Positions 26,344 to 33,298 of a DNA stretch of 33,298 nucleotides are shown here, one piece after another. Location of the stretch: the NCBI GenBank assembly GCA_947478805.1, contig CANJXQ010000028.1:1-33298 (forward strand), given 5' to 3'. The position numbers were made by a program, and so were the translations under genes. The stretch's first letter is position 1. Every line of letters begins with the position of its first letter. The notes beneath the pieces are model-generated. The model was not told the DNA's origin. It did no database searches and saw only the letters and a list, made by a program, of their open reading frames with translations. This stretch comes from Betaproteobacteria bacterium (GTDB lineage: Bacteria; Pseudomonadota; Gammaproteobacteria; Burkholderiales; SG8-39).

Positions 26344-27861
26344 ATGCCGGCATTTTCCGAACTGGGGCTCTGCCCCGAACTGCTCAAGGCGATAGAAGAG
26401 CAGGGCTATACCGAACCCACCCCGATCCAGGCCCAGGCCATTCCGCTGGTGCTGGAAGGCCGTGACCTGATGGGCGCGGCGCAAACCGGCACTGGCAAGA
26501 CAGCTGGCTTCGTCCTTCCCATCTTGCAGAAGCTGCTGCACCACGCCAGCACCAGTGCTTCGCCGGCGCGGCACCCGGTACGTGCGCTGATTCTGACACC
26601 CACGCGCGAGCTTGCTGTGCAGGTGGAAGAGAGCGTCCGCTTGTACGGAAAGCATATTCCGTTGCGCGCCACGGTCGTGTATGGCGGCGTTCCGATGGAT
26701 CCCCAAACGCAGGCCCTGCGGCGCGGCGTGGAGATCCTCGTGGCGACTCCCGGGCGCCTTCTCGATCATGTGCAGCAGAAGATCCTGCATTTCCCGCAGG
26801 TCGAATTCTTCGTGCTGGATGAAGCCGACCGCATGCTCGACATGGGCTTCATGCCCGACGTCAAGCGCATCATCAGCCTGCTGCCGAAGAAGCGCCAGAA
26901 CCTGCTGTTCTCGGCGACGTTCTCGGAGGAGATCAAGCGCCTGGCGGATTCCTTCCTGGAGAATCCGGTCATGGTCGAAGTGGCGCGGCGAAATTCCGTG
27001 GCCGAAGCCATCACGCACATCGCGATTCCGGTGGCGCGAGAAAGAAAACGCGAACTGCTGGCCTACCTCGTCCAGGATCGCGACTGGAATCAGGTGCTGG
27101 TGTTTTGCGCCACGCGATTGGGCGCGAACCGGCTGGCCTACCAGTTGAACAAGGATGGCGTGCATGCGACGGCCATTCATGGCGACAAGACCCAATCCGA
27201 GCGCGAAGTGGCACTGGAAGATTTCAAGTCCGGCAAGGTGCGCGTGCTGGTGGCGACAGACGTGGCGGCGCGCGGCCTCGACATCGAGGCGCTGCCGCGC
27301 GTGGTCAATTTCGACCTGCCGGGGGCTGCCGAGGATTACGTGCACCGCATCGGGCGTACCGGCCGTGCCGGCGCCAAGGGCGAGGCGGTGGCATTGGTCA
27401 GTCCCGACGAGCAAGAGCGCCTCGAGGCCATTGAGGCCATGATCAAGTTCAAGATTCCACGCGAGTTGATCCCGGGCTACGAGCCGGATTCGCGCGTGGT
27501 TAGCTCGATGATCGGTGCGCCCGACCACTCGCGTGGGCGGGGCAGGGGTGGCGAGCGTTCCAGCAGCGGGCGCAGTGACCGTGGCAGCCTCGATGGCGGT
27601 GGATCGCGGGAGAGTTTTCGTGATCGCGGAGAGCGCGGCGGCCGCGGCGAAAGAGGCGCTCGCCCCGCTTCGGCAAGCCCGTCGCGCTCGAGCGCCTCGC
27701 GCCCAAGCACGCCATCGGATCCGATATTCAGCGCCCCTTACCAGCCCTCGTCGGGCAGTGCAGGCAGCGCGTCAACGGCTGTCCCGGCCAAAGTGGTCCA
27801 GAACGGACCGAAGCGACAAGTAGCTGCACTTCTCGGCGGATTCCCGAAGGCGAAGCCGTAG
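26344..27861 (+). CDS. rhlE: DEAD-box RNA helicase RhlE
   Basis: This 505-residue ATP-dependent RNA helicase has all core motifs: the Q motif (F4, TPIQ at 26-29), Walker A AQTGTGKT at 46-53, PTREL near 86, TPGR near 135, DEAD at 159-162, SAT at 190-192, and in the second domain VLVATDVAARGLDI and HRIGRTGRAG. The VLEGRDLMGAAQTGTGKTAGF and GGVPMDPQTQALRRG segments fit the RhlE subgroup. The last about 115 residues are a low-complexity Arg/Gly/Ser-rich tail, typical of RhlE RNA-binding extensions, ending in AALLGGFPKAKP. RhlE proteins act in RNA decay and ribosome assembly, often in the cold. The long leader suggests post-transcriptional control, as with other cold-linked helicases, but this is inference. 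Confidence 0.93.
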   Translation: MPAFSELGLCPELLKAIEEQGYTEPTPIQAQAIPLVLEGRDLMGAAQTGTGKTAGFVLPILQKLLHHASTSASPARHPVRALILTPTRELAVQVEESVRLYGKHIPLRATVVYGGVPMDPQTQALRRGVEILVATPGRLLDHVQQKILHFPQVEFFVLDEADRMLDMGFMPDVKRIISLLPKKRQNLLFSATFSEEIKRLADSFLENPVMVEVARRNSVAEAITHIAIPVARERKRELLAYLVQDRDWNQVLVFCATRLGANRLAYQLNKDGVHATAIHGDKTQSEREVALEDFKSGKVRVLVATDVAARGLDIEALPRVVNFDLPGAAEDYVHRIGRTGRAGAKGEAVALVSPDEQERLEAIEAMIKFKIPRELIPGYEPDSRVVSSMIGAPDHSRGRGRGGERSSSGRSDRGSLDGGGSRESFRDRGERGGRGERGARPASASPSRSSASRPSTPSDPIFSAPYQPSSGSAGSASTAVPAKVVQNGPKRQVAALLGGFPKAKP

Positions 27862-27903
27862 TCACACGATTCGCAGTGGCAGGTCACCGAGCTTCGGGGC
27901 CGT

Positions 27904-28947
27904 CTATTTGAAAATCTTGCTCCAGTAGTCGCGATACCGCGTCACCGTAGCCGCCGGATACTTTGCCGGATCGTAGGGCGTGATGGTGGATAGCGGAATG
28001 GCGCCGGGTATCCCAGCCAACGGGCTCGCGCTTTCGCCGCGACCATGCCACAGGCCCTGGCCCTCGGCCGACATGATGTAGTCGGTCAACAGCAGTGCGG
28101 CGTTGGGTCGCTTGCTCCAGGCGAGCGCCGCCACCGCGTACAAATTGCCCATTCCCGGGTTCGGCACGACATAGGCCATCGGTGCGCCTTGCTCCATGAT
28201 GGGGATGATGGCAGTGGGAACCCCGAATGCACTGACCGCGATCTCGCCCGATGCGACCGATTGCGCCAGCGGCGTCGAGCCGTTATAGAGGCGCGGGTTC
28301 TGGGCTTTCAACTTGCTGAGGAAGTCCGCTCCCTGAGTCTTTTCCAGCCAGTCGTACCAGGCCACCAGCACGGTAGAGGCAAGCTCCGTCGTGCCCAGCC
28401 GTCCCTTGAATTCCGGGCGCAGCAAATCGACGTAGTTCTTCGGGGGATTGGGTACCAACTTCTTGTTGTAAATGATCACGAAGGGGTCGGACCCGACGAC
28501 CGCAACGGTTCCGTCCTGCAGGTACTGGGGCGGCCAGTTGCGCAAGGACGGCCCGACCGGCTTGAGGAGCTTGCCTTCTCGCGCCCGCTCGGTGAACCAG
28601 CTCACTTCGGTCGAAAGAAACACATCGGCGCCATCGATGCCGGCCGCGCGCTCCTGGTCGACCTTGGCGAGCACCTCTCCGCTCGGTCCCCGCACGACCT
28701 CGATGGCAATCTCCGGATAGAGCTTCTTGAAGCCTGCAACGATCCGGTTGGCCGCGGGCGTCGGTTGCCCGGTGTAGTAGAGCAGCTTGCCTTCCTTGCG
28801 CGCGGCAGCGACGATGCTGTTCCAGTCGCCCGACTGGGCCTGTGCGCCGATCGGGGACGCGGCGGCCAGGCAAAGGAGGGTTGCGGCTATCGGCTTCGCA
28901 AGCAACTTCAGCCTGCGTTGTGTATTAGGCGCATGGGCGGTATGCAT
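27904..28947 (-). CDS. Periplasmic substrate-binding protein, iron(III)/FbpA-like ABC type
   Basis: The 347-residue protein has a signal peptide (basic start, hydrophobic core, AQA cleavage near residue 37) and then WNSIVAAARKEGKLLYYTG, the common opening of bacterial extracellular solute-binding family 1/6 proteins related to FbpA. ADVFLSTEVSW, DPFVIIYNKKL and PNPGMGNLYAVAALAWSKRPNAALL support this. Two consecutive tyrosines that bind iron in FbpA are not evident at the expected C-terminal region, so the ligand may be an organic compound, as for many Burkholderiales members. No permease or ATPase gene is adjacent. AGGAG is 7 nt before the ATG. It follows the aldo/keto reductase gene by 109 bp. 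Confidence 0.85.
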   Translation of the reverse strand: MHTAHAPNTQRRLKLLAKPIAATLLCLAAASPIGAQAQSGDWNSIVAAARKEGKLLYYTGQPTPAANRIVAGFKKLYPEIAIEVVRGPSGEVLAKVDQERAAGIDGADVFLSTEVSWFTERAREGKLLKPVGPSLRNWPPQYLQDGTVAVVGSDPFVIIYNKKLVPNPPKNYVDLLRPEFKGRLGTTELASTVLVAWYDWLEKTQGADFLSKLKAQNPRLYNGSTPLAQSVASGEIAVSAFGVPTAIIPIMEQGAPMAYVVPNPGMGNLYAVAALAWSKRPNAALLLTDYIMSAEGQGLWHGRGESASPLAGIPGAIPLSTITPYDPAKYPAATVTRYRDYWSKIFK

Positions 28948-28948
28948 G

Positions 28949-28959
28949 AGGAGTCTCCT
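28949..28959. repeat. Short palindrome overlapping the ribosome binding site
   Basis: AGGAGTCTCCT is a perfect 5-1-5 palindrome on the plus strand. Its minus-strand copy supplies the AGGAG ribosome binding site of the solute-binding protein gene. A one-base loop cannot form a hairpin, so any role would be protein binding or chance. Confidence 0.5.
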
Positions 28960-29029
28960 GGTTCCAGTTGTCGGAACTTCGTGATATCAATCATTCCGTC
29001 AACCTAGGGCAGACGGACCTTGCTTATTG

Positions 29030-29043
29030 AATATGATCATATT
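29030..29043. promoter_or_regulatory. Perfect 14-bp palindrome, candidate operator
   Basis: AATATGATCATATT is fully self-complementary and AT-rich in an otherwise GC-rich region. It lies 83 bp before the start of the solute-binding protein gene and 14 bp after the aldo/keto reductase stop. A TTGACG hexamer on the minus strand (29002-28997) lies between the palindrome and the gene and might serve as a -35. The size and symmetry fit a dimeric repressor such as a GntR- or MarR-type protein. No regulator gene is nearby. Confidence 0.5.
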
Positions 29044-29056
29044 TAAGATTGTCGCT

Positions 29057-30001
29057 TCAGGTCGGCGCAGTGATGCGATCGATTTCGGCCATGTCTTCGG
29101 CCGTCAGCGCCCAGTCGGCTGCCTTGACATTCATCTCCAGTTGTTCGGGCTTGGTGGCGCCGGCGATGATGCTCGATACCTGCGGGCGTGCGGCGAGCCA
29201 GCTGATGGCGAGTTCCACCATTGAGTGGCCGCGTGCGGCGCAGAATTTTTCCAGGGCTTCGATCTTGGGCCATTGGGCGTCGCTGAAATAGCGATCCGCC
29301 AGACGCTTGGTGGTTGTCAGGCGTGCACCGTCGGGCATCGGCGCATTGCGCTTGTACTTGCCGGTGAGCGCGCCGCTTGCCAACGGGAAGGCGGGCATCA
29401 GTCCCAGCCCATACTCCTGCATTGCGGGCAGCAAGTCGCGGTCGATATCGCGCACCAGCAAGTTGTAGTGATCCTGGCAGGAGACGAATGCGTTGGTGCC
29501 CAGTTGCCGTGCGGTCAGTTGCGCCTCGACAACGCGCCAGGCTGGGTAATTGGAGCAGCCTATGTAGCGCACCTTGCCCTGCCTGACGAGGTCATCCAGG
29601 GTACGCATGGTCTCTTCGACGGGAGTAAGGGGATCAAACCAGTGGATGAAATACACATCGATCCAGTCAGTCTTGAGCCGCTTCAGGCTCGCCTCGATCG
29701 CCGACAGGATGTAGCGGCGAGAGGCGCCTTTCTTCACACCGGTGTCGTCCATGGGCAGGCCACACTTCGTGACCAGCACGATGTCCTTGCGCCGGTCACC
29801 CAGGATCTGGCCGATGTGAGTCTCGGAGCCGCCGCGCTCGCCGTACACGTCGGCGGTGTCGAACAGCGTGATGCCGAGATCGAGTGCCTTGTGTATGACC
29901 TTGCGCGATCCCTCCAGGTCAATGTGCCAGCCGAAATTGTTGCAGCCCAGTCCGGTGAGGGAGACCTGCAGGCCGGAGTTGCCGAGTTTGCGTTGTTTCA
30001 C
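29057..30001 (-). CDS. Aldo/keto reductase
   Basis: This 314-residue NADPH-type oxidoreductase has the AKR catalytic tetrad: Asp48 and Tyr53 (FDTADVYG), Lys79 (VTKCG) and His120 (FIHWFDP). Other features are MKQRKLGNSGLQVSLTGLGCNN at the start (quoted here only for its N-terminal GNSGLQVS motif), KVRYIGCSNYPAW, and the C-terminal cofactor region SSIIAGATKPEQLEMN. It resembles the YajO/Tas-like AKR11-13 group acting on aldehydes. The start codon is GTG at 30001 with AAAGGG upstream. It lies 103 bp after the FemAB-like gene on the same strand and may be co-transcribed with the downstream binding-protein gene, though the palindrome between them suggests a separate promoter. Confidence 0.9.
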   Translation of the reverse strand: MKQRKLGNSGLQVSLTGLGCNNFGWHIDLEGSRKVIHKALDLGITLFDTADVYGERGGSETHIGQILGDRRKDIVLVTKCGLPMDDTGVKKGASRRYILSAIEASLKRLKTDWIDVYFIHWFDPLTPVEETMRTLDDLVRQGKVRYIGCSNYPAWRVVEAQLTARQLGTNAFVSCQDHYNLLVRDIDRDLLPAMQEYGLGLMPAFPLASGALTGKYKRNAPMPDGARLTTTKRLADRYFSDAQWPKIEALEKFCAARGHSMVELAISWLAARPQVSSIIAGATKPEQLEMNVKAADWALTAEDMAEIDRITAPT

Positions 30002-30104
30002 GGTGGAGCCCTTTTGATTTGGGTGAGTGTTTTGATGCGTCGCTGCGGAATGCTACACCGGCCGGCACAGCGGCGCGCAGTTCGCGAATCCAGGGAAAGA
30101 TGCC

Positions 30105-31307
30105 CTAGTCGCCGCCGGCTTCCTTTGTCTCCGGGGAGCGAAACGGACTCCGCTCGTTGAGCTCGTCCACGTAGCGCTCGATGCCGGCGGATTCCTTGGC
30201 GAGAAATCGCTGCACGGCGTCCGAGAATTCCGGGTGCTTGAGCCAATGCGCGGACCAGGTCTCGCATGGCAGGAAACCGCGGGCCAGCTTGTGCTCGCCC
30301 TGGGCGCCGCCTTCAAAGATCTTGATGCCGCGCTCGATGCAGAATTCCAGCGCCTGGTAATAACAGGTTTCGAAATGCAGCATGGGAACATGGCCGACAG
30401 CGCCCCAGTAGCGCCCATACAGTGTTTTTTTCGAGAAGATATTGAGCGCGCTGGCGAGCGGCTTGCCATCGAGTTCGGCGACGATCAATAGCAGGTTGTC
30501 TGGCATGGTTGCGCCGATGCGCCGGAAGAATGCCAGGTTGAGGTAGGGGCTGGAGTGATGCGCGCGATAGGTACCTTCGTAGCAGCGCGCGAAGAACCGC
30601 CAGTCCTCATCGGTAATGTCGGCCCCGACCAGGCGCCTGAAGCTGACGCCGGCGTCGGCGACGCGCCGTCGTTCCTGGCGGATTTTCTTGCGCTTGCTCG
30701 AAGACAGGTCTGCGAGGAAAGCATCAAAGCTCGCGTAGTCGCGATTGAGCCAGTGAAACTGCACGCTGCGCCGCAATTGCAGTCCCGCGGTCTGGAGCGC
30801 TTGCGCTTCGTCTCCCGGGGGAAAGAGGATGTGCAGTGATGAGACATCCCGGGCCGCATCGAGTGCCGCAGCGATGAGGCGGGACCGCGTCTCGGCGTCT
30901 GCTGCAAGGATTCGCGAGCCGGTGACCGGCGAGAAGGGCACTGCAGACAGGAGCTTGGGGTAATAGCGCAGGCCCGAGCGCTGGTAGGCGTCGGCCCAGG
31001 CCCAGTCGAAAACATATTCGCCGTAGGAATGCGCCTTGAGATAGAGCGGCAGCGCACCGCAGAGGCGCCCGTGGCGCCAGCTGGTGATGTATTGCGGGAG
31101 CCAGCCGCTCCTCTCCGCAGCGCATCCGGTTTCGTGCAGGGCATGCAGGAATTCATGGCGAAGAAAGGGGTGATCGCCCGCCAGCGCATTCCAATCTCCC
31201 GGCGCGATCTCTGATAAGGATTCCAGGATCCGCATATCCCCGTTTGGCAAGTTGCCACCCTGCGCCGGCATTGGCGGCGGCACACGCGGATTGTTCGGAG
31301 GCGCCAT
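30105..31307 (-). CDS. GNAT/FemAB-like acyltransferase family protein (DUF482 type)
   Basis: The product (400 residues from this start) resembles the proteobacterial FemAB-like proteins often labelled peptidoglycan biosynthesis or GNAT family. Visible landmarks are IAPGDWNALAGDHPFLRHEFL, here the DWN...PFLRHEFL signature, LPLYLKAHSYGEYVFDWAWADAY, SSKRKKIRQERR, the HHSSPYLNLAFFRRI stretch, and YGRYWGAVGHVPMLHFETCYYQ, followed by FEGGAQGEHKLARGF. No signal peptide or membrane helix. The true reaction is not established. The first about 24 residues are Pro-rich, so a later ATG at 31235 (MRILESLSEI) is a fair alternative, giving 376 residues. I kept the first ATG because a TATAAT lies 6 nt upstream of it. 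It is divergent from nadE. Confidence 0.82.
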   Translation of the reverse strand: MAPPNNPRVPPPMPAQGGNLPNGDMRILESLSEIAPGDWNALAGDHPFLRHEFLHALHETGCAAERSGWLPQYITSWRHGRLCGALPLYLKAHSYGEYVFDWAWADAYQRSGLRYYPKLLSAVPFSPVTGSRILAADAETRSRLIAAALDAARDVSSLHILFPPGDEAQALQTAGLQLRRSVQFHWLNRDYASFDAFLADLSSSKRKKIRQERRRVADAGVSFRRLVGADITDEDWRFFARCYEGTYRAHHSSPYLNLAFFRRIGATMPDNLLLIVAELDGKPLASALNIFSKKTLYGRYWGAVGHVPMLHFETCYYQALEFCIERGIKIFEGGAQGEHKLARGFLPCETWSAHWLKHPEFSDAVQRFLAKESAGIERYVDELNERSPFRSPETKEAGGD

Positions 31308-31313
31308 GCGCGG

Positions 31314-31319
31314 ATTATA
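31314..31319 (-). promoter_or_regulatory. Candidate -10 element of a leaderless FemAB-like gene transcript
   Basis: On the minus strand this reads TATAAT, then 6 nt (CCGCGC), then the ATG at 31307. No Shine-Dalgarno sequence precedes that ATG and no clear -35 is seen. If the later ATG at 31235 is the real start, the same promoter would give a leader of about 72 nt. Confidence 0.4.
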
Positions 31320-31330
31320 AGGTGCGCCGA

Positions 31331-31339
31331 TGCTAAAAT
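31331..31339 (+). promoter_or_regulatory. Extended -10 element of a leaderless nadE transcript
   Basis: TGCTAAAAT is an extended -10 (TGN plus TAAAAT) followed by 6 nt (CGGTGC) and the nadE ATG at 31346. No Shine-Dalgarno sequence precedes the ATG. It lies back to back with the -10 of the divergent FemAB-like gene, all within 38 bp. Confidence 0.45.
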
Positions 31340-31345
31340 CGGTGC

Positions 31346-33025
31346 ATGGCGAACTCGCCCGCAAGTACAAAGCCCCGCTCGTGCACGATCGCCATCGCAC
31401 AGTTGAACTGTGTGGTCGGCGATCTTGCCGGCAATGCGGAAAAAATCCTGCACCATGCGGAAAAGGCCAAAGCGGCGAAGGCGGACCTGATGCTGACGCC
31501 GGAGCTGGCCTTGTGCGGCTATCCGCCGGAAGACCTCCTGCTTCGGGAGGGCTTTTATCGCGATTGCGCAGTTGCGCTCGAATCGCTGGCAAAAAAACTG
31601 GGGGCGCTCGGCGCGATTGATGTGGTCGTCGGCCATCCGCACCAGGCGGAGGGCAAGCGCTACAACGCGGCTTCCTTGTTGCGTGACGGCAAGGTCTTCG
31701 CGACCTATTACAAGCACGCATTGCCCAATTACACCGTGTTCGATGAGCAGCGCTATTTCACGCCCGGGAGCGCCGCCTGCGTTTTCGAGTTGGGCGGTAC
31801 GCGCTTTGGCATCAATATCTGCGAGGACACCTGGGGAACCTCGGCCAATACCGCGGGCGAATACCTGAGCGCGCCAGAGTGTGCAAAGCGGTCGGGGGCT
31901 GAGGTGCTGCTGGTACTCAATGCATCTCCCTATCATGTCCGCAAGCAAGGCTCGCGCTACGATGCCATGCGCGAGCGCGTCGCAGAAACCGGGATGCCGC
32001 TGGTGTACGCCAACATGGTGGGCGGGCAGGACGAGCTGGTTTTCGATGGGGCTTCTTTCGTTCTCGCGGCCCAGGGGCAGGTGGTGTGCCAGCTCCGGTC
32101 GTTCGAGGAATCGCTGGCGATGGTCACTTTCGTCGATGCCGCGCCCCAGGCGTGCGAGATCGCGGGGGAATTGTCTGTCGAGGCGGAGATCTACGCCGCA
32201 CTGTGCATGGGAGTGCGGGATTACATCGGCAAGAATCGCTTCCCCGGTGTATTGCTGGGGCTGTCCGGTGGCGTGGACTCGGCACTGACCTTGGCGATTG
32301 CCTGCGATGCGCTCGGTGCGGACAAGGTGCGCGCGGTGATGATGCCCTCCCAATACACCGCGGATATCAGCGTCGAAGACTCCCGGGATATGGTGAAGCG
32401 CCTGGGCGTGCGCTATGACGAAATTCCGATCAAGCCGGTTTTCGATGCATTCCTGCAGTCCCTGTCGAAGGACTTCGCGGGCCTGCCGGTGGACGCCACC
32501 GAGGAAAACCTGCAGGCACGGACCCGCGGCACCATCATGATGGCGTTGTCGAACAAGTTCGGATCCATCGTGCTGACCACCGGCAACAAGTCGGAGATGG
32601 CGGTCGGCTATGCCACCCTTTATGGCGATATGGCGGGCGGTTTCGCGGTCGTAAAGGACCTCGCGAAGGTCTGGGTGTACCGACTGTGCCATTACCGGAA
32701 CAGCCTGTCCGAGGTGATTCCCGAGCGCATATTGACGCGCGCGCCTTCGGCCGAATTGCGTCCCAACCAGACCGACCAGGACAGCCTTCCGCCCTACGAG
32801 GTCCTGGATCCGATCATCGCCGCCTACATGGAAAACGACATGAGCCCAGCCGATATCGTGGCCCAGGGCTTCCGCGTAGAGGATGTGAAGCGTATTGTGG
32901 AATTGATCCACCGCAACGAATACAAGCGGCGCCAGGCGCCGATCGGGATTCGCATTACCCACCGGGGTTTTGGCAAGGATTGGCGCTATCCCATCACCTC
33001 CCGGTACCGTGAGCGCTACGAGTAA
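31346..33025 (+). CDS. nadE: Glutamine-dependent NAD+ synthetase
   Basis: This 559-residue enzyme makes NAD+ from nicotinic acid adenine dinucleotide and ATP, using ammonia that its own amidase domain releases from glutamine. The N-terminal nitrilase-type domain has the catalytic triad Glu53 (TPELAL), Lys123 (YYKHALPNY) and Cys159 (NICEDTW). The C-terminal synthetase has the PP-loop SGGVDS at 307-312, TTGNKSEMAVGYATLYGD and KVWVYRLC. The length matches the proteobacterial two-domain form. The ATG at 31346 is the only Met before the nitrilase core. glnB begins 76 bp downstream, an arrangement found in many betaproteobacteria that puts NAD synthesis next to nitrogen signalling. Confidence 0.96.
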   Translation: MANSPASTKPRSCTIAIAQLNCVVGDLAGNAEKILHHAEKAKAAKADLMLTPELALCGYPPEDLLLREGFYRDCAVALESLAKKLGALGAIDVVVGHPHQAEGKRYNAASLLRDGKVFATYYKHALPNYTVFDEQRYFTPGSAACVFELGGTRFGINICEDTWGTSANTAGEYLSAPECAKRSGAEVLLVLNASPYHVRKQGSRYDAMRERVAETGMPLVYANMVGGQDELVFDGASFVLAAQGQVVCQLRSFEESLAMVTFVDAAPQACEIAGELSVEAEIYAALCMGVRDYIGKNRFPGVLLGLSGGVDSALTLAIACDALGADKVRAVMMPSQYTADISVEDSRDMVKRLGVRYDEIPIKPVFDAFLQSLSKDFAGLPVDATEENLQARTRGTIMMALSNKFGSIVLTTGNKSEMAVGYATLYGDMAGGFAVVKDLAKVWVYRLCHYRNSLSEVIPERILTRAPSAELRPNQTDQDSLPPYEVLDPIIAAYMENDMSPADIVAQGFRVEDVKRIVELIHRNEYKRRQAPIGIRITHRGFGKDWRYPITSRYRERYE

Positions 33026-33047
33026 CTGGCAAACCGCATTGGGATGA

Positions 33048-33298
<251 letters not shown>

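Noticed and set aside
26101-27528. 475-codon frame opposite rhlE
   Set aside because: It mirrors the helicase coding sequence. Its translation is His/Arg/Gln-rich without recognisable domains.
33027-33042. TGGCA...TTGG resembling a sigma-54 promoter before glnB
   Set aside because: The spacing between the GG and GC elements is one base too long and the -12 GC is missing.

Overview
The window looks like chromosomal DNA of a high-GC betaproteobacterium, probably Burkholderiales or a relative. This rests on an orphan Bug (tripartite tricarboxylate transporter) binding protein, a MutL that carries the endonuclease motifs, and neighbourhoods usual in that class (mutL-miaA, tsaE next to amiC and divergent from queG, nadE followed by glnB). 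The genus cannot be given. No rRNA, tRNA, CRISPR array, insertion sequence or phage gene was seen.

Left flank, 1-8583 (housekeeping). The 3' end of an MFS transporter gene meets a leftward mutL-miaA-mug group for DNA mismatch repair, tRNA A37 prenylation and mismatch uracil/thymine excision. A rightward dedA membrane protein gene follows. Next is the leftward pair tsaE-amiC (tRNA t6A synthesis and septal cell-wall amidase), divergent from queG (queuosine) and a translationally coupled 172-residue protein of unknown function.

Accessory region, 8784-23869. This block of catabolic and transport genes starts with a decayed IclR-type regulator and an ADP-forming acyl-CoA synthetase (leftward). 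It continues with an orphan Bug receptor, a short-chain dehydrogenase (SDR), a carboxymuconolactone decarboxylase-like protein (leftward), and then a long rightward operon: hyuA, hyuB, TAXI-type TRAP binding protein, fused TRAP permease, two-hotdog MaoC-like dehydratase, class III CoA-transferase and a second SDR. Several of its junctions are ATGA overlaps. The likely logic is TRAP uptake of an organic acid or cyclic amide, ATP-dependent ring opening or carboxylation by HyuAB, CoA activation, then (de)hydration and redox steps. The substrate is unknown. Both SDRs lack the usual catalytic Ser and Tyr.

Right flank, 23902-33298. Here lie an ABC-F ATPase (leftward), the DEAD-box helicase rhlE behind a long leader with an extended -10 promoter, a leftward group of GNAT/FemAB-like protein, aldo/keto reductase and a periplasmic iron(III)-type binding protein without a permease, then nadE and the start of glnB (PII).

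A recurring sequence signal is a -10-like hexamer ending 6-7 nt before an ATG with no Shine-Dalgarno sequence. It occurs at dedA, nadE, the FemAB-like gene and a small ORF in the rhlE leader, and suggests leaderless transcripts. A 13-bp perfect tandem repeat lies just before the hyuA ribosome binding site, and a 14-bp perfect palindrome lies upstream of the orphan binding-protein gene.
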